From contig NAOQ01000186.1 of the NCBI GenBank assembly GCA_002751075.1, positions 13,166 through 77,165 on the forward strand: 64,000 nt of DNA, given 5' to 3'. The translations under genes and the position numbers were made by a program. The notes under the pieces were generated by a model, which searched no databases, was not told the origin of the DNA, and worked only from the letters and a program-made list of their open reading frames with translations. Positions 28,501 through 38,699 of this stretch are shown here, one piece after another. The stretch's first letter is position 1. The number at the start of each line of letters is the position of its first letter. This DNA is from Ichthyophonus hoferi (taxonomy: Eukaryota; Opisthokonta; Ichthyosporea; Ichthyophonida; Ichthyophonidae).

Positions 28501-31296
28501 ACCATACCATATCATACCATATTATATCCTACAATCACCCAGGTATTGTTGGGTTCTCACCCTCTTTCCCTTTCTGTGTGTTTCTTGTTCCTGTATCTCT
28601 CAACAAACAAAGAGGCCGCACCTCACATACTGCCTTTGTATACAGGCTGTTAGTGATTAGCATGGGGTAGTATAATTTACTCGTACTGACCTATGCTGTA
28701 GATTCACGTATATGTCGTGTAATAGGGTAAATGTTTGTGTTGCTCAATATTTGAGTTCCTCCTCCTATGCCCCCTCCCCCTATATATGTGCAAATATAGG
28801 TATGCAAATATTCTTTCGTGTTTTAGAAGTGTGCAATACTTGAATCACCTGCGTTTATGTTTTAGATATTGGTTATATGCAATAGTTGTAGGTATGTGTT
28901 CTGCATGACTTGGGATGTGAAACTGATTTTGAGTCACAGATTCTTAATATATACCATTACTTTCTTTCAATATGGGACCAATGACTGGCAATAGTCTCAT
29001 ATATCCGTCCAATCGGTTGTTAAAGTTGAATCTAGGTCGTCCTCTGGAGTATTTCTGCAATGCAAAGTGACTATTATTTCAAAGGCGTATTTGATTCAGT
29101 GTAGGGTCAACTAATTTATAATTTATAACCCCCATTGGACTATTATCACTGCTGCTCCACCAAACCAGCTAGACCCTTTGTCCTATATATACAGTATAGG
29201 ATATAGGATGACTTGTGCATATATATGTCTGTGCGTGTGCCAAGGACGTGTTGATAAGCGTGCAACCTAATGTGCTTTACGGGACTAGGCAGGCCCCCAG
29301 TACCGAGATAGAGCCAAAGAGAGGCGGCTCCTATACGACACGGGAAATAAGCCCCTAGATACCAATAGGAAGGCCCCACAACTGCACGGGCCAGCCAAGA
29401 AGCCCGGGGCTATATCGTATGTATCACTTAGTGTGTAGGTATAGTAGTATAGCGGAGCTGTTAAGGACGTGTGTTATGTTTGTATGATTTGTGGATGTTT
29501 TTCATATAAAATATAGAATATTTTCCATGAGGGTAGATGAAGTTGGAGATTGGGCACATGTACAATCTGCATCGTCTAAGTCTATTATGATTATGCTGTG
29601 TTAGATCTGTACATTATCTATTAGTCATTACCTTTTCTTTGGCTTTCTTTTAACGGGTAGTGGTGGTGGTGCCTAGTCATACGTTATTCCTACACTCGTT
29701 GGTGTTACATGCATGTAGGTTTATGTTCTTGATTTGTTTATTCATTAAGGTTCTAGATGTGTGGGAGATGTATGGCGGGCCTTCAGGCAGGTGCTAATAT
29801 ACATGCCTCTACTTTTAAATTTTAGTACAAGTGTGTGTATATAGATGAATGCACTATGTAAGACTTAATCCTCTCACATCATTCTTTTTAATCTTACTTA
29901 TATATATACTGTCATGCACACATACACATATACATACTATAACACTATCATACTATCATATATGCACACACCCACCCTCATTCATACTTACACTTAGACA
30001 TTAACCATAATATACTCATATTAACATGCACATACATACACATACATATATATATAGATCATACGAGCAACCAACCAAGGATGGTATCCGAGCCGACAAC
30101 AAAGGAAGCCAGTTGCTAAGGAAGATGGGGTGGACTGATGGCATGGGCCTAGGCAAGGAGGGTCAGGGTATTACAGTACCTATCTTGGTAGGTGATTGGG
30201 TATAAGCCCTATTATAGCCGTACAGTACACTAATAGCATCCATACCTAACTGGCAATGATTGGTCTGTGGTGGTAGGAGAGGGAGACTATATGACTATTA
30301 TAATTGGGTAAAGGGGTGGGGGCTAGAGAGACCAATAGAGGCTCTAAGGGGATTGTGGAATGATTGGGCTTAAAGAACGAAGAAAAGAGATGATTGGTTT
30401 TTGACTCATCAGAGTAGAAAAAATGAATCGTGATTGGAGGTTGCTGCGACACCTTGTAATTATATTAATAGATTCATATATATGTAATATACCGTCCCCA
30501 CTTATATATACCCACTTCTGTATAGGCCACAGTACATGCACAAGGTGCTGGAGTCGGGGCCCTGGGTGGTAGTTTCACTCCTACTACGGAGAACATAGCG
30601 AGAGAGGCCCGACTAAACTATGTAAGACTTAGCCCTCTGTCCTCTCAGCCATCGAATCTTTCCTTATATATATATATGCATATTCTTTATGGTCTTTGTC
30701 ATGGAACTACACATCTTTCCTCTGCCTCTTTTCATGCATGCATGCATACATACATACATAAATGCACACACACATATATATATAGTGCCCTTATCTATAA
30801 ATCCAATCATCCTCGTAGCTGTCTCATTAGGGTTTGTTTATTGCTTCCCGCTATGAGTCACCTTTATCAATCATTATACTACATCTTATTTTATTTTTCT
30901 TAAAAAGGAATGCTTATTGGCCAAACGATTCTTATAAAATGGTTACTGTGATGAAGGTTGTTATTTTATAATAAATATTTTGGATTAGTCATAGCCTTCC
31001 CTATACAGTCCTCATTCTAATGATAGGGTAGTAATCATGGCAGATACGCATACTTTATATGTGTGGTTGCATACCTAGATAGATGAGGGCCTAGGGGTAG
31101 TGACTATATATTAGGAGGCTAGGTAAGCATTATAAATGGTTAAGAGGCCGAGTGAGATAAGCACTTGGACGGTTTATACAAGATGTCTATAGATAAGCTA
31201 GTAAGACATTATGTAACCCTGTACTTCCTTTACCTATACCTACATCCCTCTTAGGCAAGGGCCCGCTACAACGCATTGGAAGATCCTAAAGAATGA
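16555..31296 (+). CDS. RBM5/RBM6/RBM10-like splicing factor
   Basis: 22 exons: 16555-16932, 17641-17724, 18284-18356, 18725-18799, 19483-19571, 20240-20300, 20735-20892, 21909-22022, 22566-22681, 23457-23552, 23902-24131, 24805-24976, 25449-25513, 26102-26151, 26534-26776, 27455-27514, 28026-28160, 28382-28441, 29289-29416, 30058-30187, 30526-30621, 31255-31296. All phases agree and give 884 residues. Domain order is diagnostic of RBM5/6/10: an Arg/Asp-rich N-terminus (about 30-125); RRM1 (about 139-217, RGFAFVEF); a RanBP2 zinc finger (C231, C234, C245, C248, W229); RRM2 (about 287-375, FAFVEF); an OCRE tyrosine-rich repeat (about 495-540); a C2H2 finger (C709, C712, H725, H732); YRDRAKERR; a G-patch (about 800-839, GWTDGMGLG); and a short basic tail. 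Family members act in the nucleus in early spliceosomes and regulate alternative splicing. A 3' splice site six bases before the ATG suggests a 5' UTR intron. The exon 15-16 join is the least certain, and an extra exon there is possible. Confidence 0.92.
16640..16870 (+). repeat. Coding GATAGA-type repeat giving the Arg-Asp run
   Basis: Imperfect GATAGA/GACAGA hexamers encode alternating Asp and Arg (with some Glu) in exon 1 of the RBM5/10-like gene. RBM5 and RBM10 also carry Arg/Asp-rich N-termini, so the repeat probably has a protein role although it looks like a microsatellite. The other two forward frames are open as well, a by-product of the repeat. Confidence 0.85.
25715..25997. repeat. 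TATAG-type minisatellite in an RBM5/10-like intron
   Basis: About 280 bases of TATAG/TGTAG/TATAA words lie between exons 13 and 14. There is higher-order structure: a GTATAGTGTATAGTGTAG-type block recurs several times, so the array grew by duplicating larger units. No coding content. A weaker related stretch of CAATATAACATA-type words follows at about 26330-26430 in the next intron. Confidence 0.85.
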
Positions 31297-32110
31297 ATGG
31301 ATCCTGGTCATATATACCCGTTATTATAGAGAAATTTTCAATAGATAATAAGTTGAAAGGGAAAAGATGAAGGTTGGAACATTGCAATTAAACGCCTTGT
31401 TGTATTATGGTTAAATACAATATCTCTAGATGGAATAGTGCGCGAGGACAGACAGTAGGATATAATCATGTTATAAACTTAGTACTAATAATCTGGTCCT
31501 GAGGTAAATAATATTTACTTAGTATATACTTTATACAGTCCAATGAATAGTATGGATCTATATTAGATTATCTTATTTTTATATGGTTTACAGTATATAA
31601 AGCCCTAGTACAGCACGGCTGTCAATGGCGTACTCCTGTATAACTGTTACTTGTTACAGAATCATAAATAAAATGGTTGCCATATAGCTTTATCAGATAT
31701 AGTATACAGGTCTTTCTGGCCAGTCTAGATATGAACTCTGTATCTAAAGATATAAATCCCTTATAATAATGTAAGTGTAATAATAACGAGAATATATTAA
31801 TATGTTTGTAGGCATAGTTACAGAGATTTCGTAAGTAGAATAATGTAGTGTAATTTTTATGGAATATCTATTGTGTGTACCCATGCATGCGTATAGAGAT
31901 GGGGTAAGGAGTGTTTGCATATGTTTAGACTTGTTTGCCTATTCTTTAAATGTACATACATACATTCATGCACACACACATTAGAGATATAGCGGCAACC
32001 ACATCTAAGAAAAAAAGGTAATGAAATATTTACAATGAAACTAAATGTATACATGTGGGGAGGTATTTTGACCCTAGGCGCAACCAACCTATTACCCTGA
32101 TTATCCTACA
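31297..32110. other. Convergent intergenic region between the RBM5/10-like and RING genes
   Basis: About 810 bases between the plus-strand TGA (31294-31296) and the minus-strand stop (32111). It should hold both 3' untranslated regions. An AATAAA on the plus strand at about 31668 could serve the RBM5/10-like transcript. No further gene seen. Confidence 0.5.
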
Positions 32111-34422
32111 CTAATACATACGGTGTAACACCAACCGCGTCCTATTGGTAATACCCTGTTCATGTAAAGTTCTTTCATGCTGTAGCCTTGGTTGCCCTGC
32201 TAGAGATCCTGTGTAGTGGAGCACATGAAGGCATCGTTTAAACCCAGAGAGTCTTTCCACTGACAGTAGTATTTCATTAGGCGTATCGTAAGGTGAAAAG
32301 TATTGTAGTATGCTTTGGCCATTAGGTAATTGAATCATTATTTCGAGTTGATTGGGTGTTGTCCTATCCTGTACACCCTCCGAGATTACCTGTGAATGTG
32401 CCTGTGGTTGCATGTTCGTATGAGGTGTGGTGGTAATATTTGTGTCCATACTATTATCATCCATTTCATGGAAGGAGGGATAGAGACTATTGGCGGAGGA
32501 AGGAGAGCTGGGTAATACTACAGGGGACGAGCGGGCGACTGACTGAGGATGGAAGGAAGGATAAGTTGATTGGCTAGGTTGTAGGAAGTGGTCATGGGTA
32601 TCATTTGGAGGGTTTATGCCCTCTGATGATGAGCTAACATACCTGTACTCTGACATTGGCTGAGGGTCATTGCTAGGGGAGTGAGTGGCATAACCGCCCT
32701 GTTCAGCCAACACATACTGTGCATACATCCTCACTAGATCCTCTTTATACAGACAGCCTTCTACTGACCCTCCAGCTGCCTGTATCTCAGCCTTCAACTC
32801 CTGCACTGTCATGGCCGACGCCATAGCTGCTAGTGCTTCATTATCAACATCTAACGGGGCGCTTAATAAGTGTGGCCCATTTATGGTGGGATACTGTCTG
32901 CGTGTCCTCTGCCTCTGGTCCTCTTCATTGCGAGAGAGCTCCAATATATGATTATAGTCAGCATCCTCCCGGTGATTGTGGTATGAATTGAGGTAGTCAT
33001 TCATCATCCTGAAGTCATTTTCGTACCCATCCTCCTCTACTACTATCCGTTCATTGGCCCTCCCTACTGATTGGTTGGGAAACAGCCAATTCCATGCTGA
33101 GGTGGCTGCAGTTGTGGCGGCTGACGTAATCACATCCAATAGGTTGTCGCCATCCCTTTGACCATGTGTATCTTGTTGGGAGGGTAAGGGGTCGGTAGAA
33201 GCCTGGGAGAGGGGAGAAAGGAAGTAAGTAAGACAAGAAAGATATAAAATTAGCAAAGAGCAAAGAAATATATATGTCTGTATTAGCATGGCAGTACTGT
33301 ACTCAAATACGCAGTAGCGCCTGTCCGATTGACAGTCTGTATGTATATGTGTGCTTATATGAGGATATATAAGTGGGACTCAATTTTTTGAAATGAGTGT
33401 AAGACAGTGTAACTATATTATCTGTGCATAGCTATAACATAGACCATCAACGGTTGAAAATATATGTATACCTCAACAGTGACCCTGCAGGTTGGACAAG
33501 TATTATGTTGTTGCAACCAAGGCGAAAGACAGGTCTCATGAAAGACATGTTTGCACGGCATGCTCACCAACTCCTCCCCCTCGTGAAATTCTTCCATGCA
33601 CACTACACACTCGTTCACATCGGTATTTTTATCGCCTTTCTCTGCTTTAAACCGGTGCAACCGTTTTATGGCGTTAGAGGAAGCAGGGGGAGGTCCATGC
33701 CTATCATTTTGACTGAGAAGAAGTATTCTTTGAAAGTCGTCCTCATTGTGAAGACCTTGTGCTCGTAGCTCTAAGAACTGTGAACAATAAAAACATGTGA
33801 ATATGACTCTTTTTTCTTCAGCTTTCGCTTTTTTTAAAACAAAGTAAAATGATTAAGATAATCGTTTTGAAGTTTTGAGTTTTGAATTGTTTTAGTTTAG
33901 AAAAGGCATTTACACACCTATCTACTTATATCTATAAACATAAAAAAGCCTGAAGCCTGAAGATAAACAAATTTAGCAGGTAGCAAAGGAATTTGGCTAA
34001 AAAAGAAAACCAAATGTGAAATGAGGGACACATAATTACCAAGAATAAATATTCAACAACTTTTACCTGTAACATAAAAAAGCCTGAAGCCTGAAGATAA
34101 ACAAATTTAGCAGGAAGCAAAGGAATTTGACTAAAAAAGAAAACCAAATGTGAAATGAGGGACACATAATTACCAAGAATAAATATTCAACAATTTTTAC
34201 CTGTTGCATTAACTGTGACATAAAAGGGTCGTTTGCCAGCCTTTCGTGAGCTAAAAATGGGTTATGACCCATACCAGCTGAGACTGCCACCCCTGGAAAG
34301 AATAACACATGGTTCACATGATACCCTGTAGGTATTTGTTGCTCCTCTCCATTTATGGAAAAAGACATCGTTGCTTGTCCAAACGGGCTTACAGTTCGAT
34401 GGAATCCAAAACTCACTGACAT
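32111..34422 (-). CDS. RING-H2 E3 ubiquitin ligase with candidate UIM, SAP-like and ubiquitin-like segments
   Basis: Three exons on the minus strand: 34422-34201, 33777-33472 and 33202-32111, all joined in phase 0, giving 539 residues from a true ATG (MSVSFGF). The RING-H2 finger is complete: C131, C134, C149, H151, H154, C157, C168 and C171, with VFHETCLSPWL between, closest in feel to the RNF126/RNF115 group. Such proteins pass ubiquitin from an E2 enzyme to a substrate. After the RING comes a long tail: residues about 256-271 (YNHILELSRNE) have ubiquitin-interacting-motif spacing but Ile where Ala is usual; residues about 307-341 (TVQELKAEIQAAGG, then CLYKEDLV) look like a SAP-type helix pair; and the last 80 residues (LEIMIQLPNGQ to RLVLHRMY) look like a ubiquitin-like or UBX-like fold. 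The RNF126 N-terminal zinc ribbon is absent. RING certain; tail domains inferred. An optional 24-base mini-exon may add 8 residues. Confidence 0.88.
33939..34206. repeat. 134-base tandem duplication across an exon end and splice donor
   Basis: Two copies, 33939-34072 and 34073-34206, differ at about three internal positions plus the last two bases. The right copy includes the final six bases of RING exon 1 and its 5' splice site; the left copy lies wholly in the intron and carries a duplicate of that splice site. About 2 percent divergence means a recent event. Confidence 0.95.
34067..34090 (-). other. Candidate 24-base mini-exon created by the tandem duplication
   Basis: On the minus strand the junction of the two repeat copies reads CTTCAG, then 24 bases ending in TTACAG, then GTAAAAG. 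This is a plausible 3' splice site and the duplicated 5' splice site. The 24 bases read ASGFFMLQ in phase 0, so inclusion would keep the RING protein in frame. Whether it is spliced in cannot be told from DNA. Confidence 0.35.
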
Positions 34423-37335
34423 GTATATATATATATATAATTTTCACTCGCTCTTATTCTGTCTCTTATTGCTAATACAAGCTATGTTGATAAATTATAT
34501 TGTTATTTTTGTAGCATGATTCTTTATCTTCGGTTTTTAAAACATTTCTTAATCAATTAAAGTGATTGCTCAGTTACACTAAATTTCATTCGCATAAAGC
34601 GCCTGGGAAAACAAACTTGATCTAATTTGTTTGTTTCTGAAGGGTGCAGATATAGGCAAAATAAATAATTTTAAAATGTCTTCTATTAAAAATATTATGT
34701 ATTTTACTTGATAAAAAATGTTGCATTATATTGTTTAAATTAAATTAAATTATTTTTATTATAAAAATTAAATTAATTAGGATTAAAGACAAGATTACTA
34801 TATTTCAAAGACATCTGTACGTCATTGAATTAATTTGACAAGTATGCCAAGATATCATTTAATGATGACATACCAGATTAAAGACGCTGAATCAATAAAA
34901 ATAATAAAATATTATTCATAAATATCATATAAAATTTTATAAATTATTTACATTTATTGTATGAAAGCCAAACCATGTTACATGAAGCTGCTGCTGCCAA
35001 CTTTTCATTTAGGAAGGCGTCATAGCTATCCAATAATTATTCAGTCCTAAAACACTAAACCGTTTTAATTATCTAGATAGAAATTCCTGCAGGCTGACTC
35101 ATCGTGTGATTCAGTTGTGATTTTCCTCCTATCATCGCGTGGATATTTATAATTGGCTCTGGTTCTGTAGAATACTCAGCGTATGCATGTAAATGTAATG
35201 CATTTGCTATCCATATATATAATAGAAACACCCTCAATTGGTCTGAAGCTTGTTTTTTTTTTGTGTGTGTATATGCAATATATATAAACCAATATAAATA
35301 TATCAGGCACGGTTACAGTTTCCCAATTGTGAATTGATTATGTAATGGAGGCATTAGTGAATATGAAATTTCATTAGTACCCAATCTGACCAAGAAGAAG
35401 GTTATTTGCTATGGTTTCCAACGATTACGCATGCTGGGCAGAGGTAAAAGTGTCCATTTTCATTCGACCTCTCTTTACATAATTTAATCATCTAAGCATA
35501 AGTTAACCTGGAGATTGGAATGTTAGTAAAATGTAATTAAACCATATATACGAAGATGTAGCCGTTAGATAAGGAGCTCTGTGACCTCTACAACTGACGA
35601 TATCGATATACGCTATGTTGCCTATTGGCTACACATATTGCTACAGGTTAAACTCCCATCAATCATTGGCTCTTAATAAAGAACATTTGCAACCCTGTAT
35701 TCAAAAAATTACACAACCTCCAGAATTGCGTTTGTTTACAGGTTCTTGGAAATAAATTGACAAATCCCGAAAATAGATGTACAAATTCCGAAAATAAATT
35801 AAAAGGTCTCGAAAATAAAGGTACATCTTTTCTTTGAATAAGATTTTTCATCAAAAAATCATGAGAAATATATGTAAAAAATAAATACAATTCTCCTAAT
35901 AGAAATAGAAAAAAGGTGTATTTTTTTTCAATTTCCTCTACCATGTTTTTTCCGGATTTATCTATTTTCGAGATTTTTCGATTTATTTCCGGGAACCTCT
36001 GGAATATACTTTTTCTACAGAGCTCTTCAATTATTTATAAATAAAGAGAATAATTGATTTTAACACTGGTCCAACTGTACTACGTATTCAGGCCATACGA
36101 TTGAGTGATAGATACGTGTGCTTTAGTAGATCAAGGCATATATTTACTAGGGAATAGGAGTTGAAAACATTAGTAATGCATAAGCAAGATATGTGGTACC
36201 ACGTCTAACTATAGTCATACGCCATTCATTGGTGTATGGTTTCGAAATTACCCAATTTTCGTGCGGATATTTTAGTTCCATTTCCTTTTATTTAGGTGGC
36301 TACTAAGATAATATTGTCTTTTTAGTTATGATAACTGTATAAGCAAATATTTTTCCAAAAAATCCTTTTAGTCAATAGATTGATAGAACAATGTCGAGTT
36401 GCTGCAAACTATTAAAAAATGAGAACCCCTCGGATGATAAGAATGTTAGTTCCCCTAAACGACGTGTCCAGTTACCCAAATGTAGAAGCTTTGCTTCAAT
36501 GTGTTGCCAATATATTGTATAGATTGACTTCAGTATTCAATCTATCGTTACTCTAATTTAATGTGATACAATATCTCACTGGTAATATAATTTAAGACTG
36601 AACAGAGATGGTGAATAAAACTTAGTACGATAAGTTCAGTTTTCATACATACTCCATAGTCCCTTTAAAACTTGAAAGCATGGACTTTTCGCTGATATAT
36701 GTTTTCAGTCCATAAAGCATATATATACCCGTTGACCGGCCAAAATTTCTGATAATTTTTTTTAAAAAAAAAAGCTTCATAAATTAAACGAAGTATTTAA
36801 TAATAACAAGTCAGGGATCAATGCCTACAATTATACGAACTACTTTCTCCTCTTCAGGGCATTTTAAAGCATGTACAAGAAATACGGGAAATACATTATT
36901 TATGTTACTTAGAAACTTAACACTTCCATCTCTCATACAAAGCTTCAGTTCAGTTCTCTTGTACTCTATTTATAGTAGCAGTGTCATCGGTTTTGAACTT
37001 TTCCACTTTTTTTCCCTTTTTTTTTCTACTGTTTCCATAAATATAAAAACTAGTTTTGCAGTTATGAAAGGTTTCCTCAACCAGGATTCCTAATATTGAC
37101 CTTAAATCGTCTTGGATGGTAACTTGATTTATTATCATTTTCAGTCTTCCTTTCATTATCTCAGTAGATATCTGTGCCATGGTACAGGACCTGCTTGTTT
37201 GGTGACACCTCCTCATCCCACGATTTAAGGCTATAATATTACTTCCACCATTACAGTGTGAAAAGTGCAGCGATATTCCTGACTCCCTATATCTTACCAT
37301 TTATCTTGGCCCTTATCAAGCTCATTAAGTATGTA
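34423..37335. other. AT-rich intergenic DNA upstream of the RING gene
   Basis: The first part should hold the promoter of the minus-strand RING gene. The rest is AT-rich with poly-T and poly-A runs. A minus-strand frame at 36950-37300 (116 codons) has a protein-like composition but no family I can identify and no clear exon partners. No supported gene. Confidence 0.45.
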
Positions 37336-37337
37336 GC

Positions 37338-37525
37338 AATCTATGGTAGTTCTAGTGACTTGTTCACAGGCTTCGGGGTGGCCCATTGAGTATTGTATAG
37401 TAGGACTATATTATAAAAATCTGTGGTAGTTCTAGCGACTTGCCCACAGCTCTCAGGATCTCCAATTGAATATTTTTATGGTGGTTAATTTTGCCAGGCC
37501 AGCGGTAGTGAAAGTCACTTGAACT
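37338..37525. repeat. About 80-base imperfect tandem repeat, two to three copies
   Basis: AATCTATGGTAGTTCTAGTG at 37339 recurs as AATCTGTGGTAGTTCTAGCG at about 37419, and a weaker third copy (GCGGTAGTGAAAGTCACTTG) starts at about 37500, so the period is about 80 bases. The unit does not code. Confidence 0.7.
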
Positions 37526-37639
37526 GATCTGTCCTTAAGGTTTAGTTATTGTGCTCGAGGTTTTATGGAAGTCCATATACTGACTCTCTCTAATTAACTG
37601 GCTGTAGTAATTTTACCTCTGTTCTAATCCAGAGGGAAT

Positions 37640-37715
37640 TGATGCATTGATTCGCTTAGGTGCTAATGTGGAAATTGTATGAGACCGATCAGTATGAGGT
37701 GCTATATTACGATGA
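37640..37715 (+). repeat. Second copy of the dispersed repeat seen at 12.6 kb
   Basis: Aligns by eye with about 12690-12760: a peptide of pattern EG-x2-ALIRLGANV, then GACCGATCAGTATGAGGTGC, which parallels CTCTATCAGTGAGAGGCGC. Same strand as the other copy. It lies just downstream of the 80-base tandem repeat and upstream of the copia remnant. Confidence 0.35.
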
Positions 37716-38699
37716 TGTAAATTATAACTGTTGTGTTACGACCAGAATTTCTAATCGAAACTCACAATCACAAAGTGTTCAATGCTTATTTTGTTACAGC
37801 TTATTCCTTTATATTACAAGTGCGTCGTTTAAATTAATTTATCAATGCACAATTTGCAAGCACTTACTGATGTAATTTTAAGCTAATAATTAAGATTATT
37901 TTAACTTGTTAATGACAGTAATTAGCCTCGCACCGCGCTATCTCATTGCGTAACTTTATCTATCCTTTAGTTACTTATACTTAAGGCCCATTGGACAATT
38001 AGCTGGATACTTACAACTAGACAGTTGTAACTGATACGCTTTATTTCAGTACAATTGGATTAAAGATACCGATTGGATCGAGGCTCACCATGACCTTTTA
38101 AAATTAAATAAGTTAGAGCGAGTTTACAGTAAAGCTGTGCACTACTGCACTAGCATAGGTACCGATGCGTATTCCAGCATAAATAATTCATTATCTGCCT
38201 GATTAAATTGGATATATTGACAGGTCAGTACATCGGCGGAGGATTATGTAACGCCTACTTCGTTCATTTGTAATACTGAAAAAATATTTTAAATAAAATC
38301 CTTTTTACTTCTTAGCATAAGCCGTCAACTAAGACCATTCTTCGGTCCACGCCTTAGAGTGAAAAAAACCAATGTTGTTCTCTCTCAGTATATATTCCAT
38401 TGAATCATGTAGTCAGTGCTTAGTTTGCGCAGCTCTCCTCCTTTAGTTAATCTGAAATTACATCATAGATACTATAGATACTAGAAAAGATACCTGGAAG
38501 CTTTACAACACTTAAAAATTAATAAGCCATTAAAATAAGGAAACACTAGTTATAACCATATTGAGATAGAATCAGACATCACTATTGGGTCTCTAATTTT
38601 TTTAAGAGTTTTATTAGCTAACTAGAATATTTATGATGAGCCTTTACGTTAGCAAATGCATAAAGGGAACGGTTATAGACAGAGCCGGCACAGAAAAAT

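Noticed and set aside
33424-33768. Plus-strand 114-codon frame opposite the RING exon
   Set aside because: Antisense shadow of a strongly conserved RING-H2 exon.
36950-37300. 116-codon minus-strand frame as a gene
   Set aside because: No recognised domain, no exon partners in phase, and repeats nearby; may be element debris.
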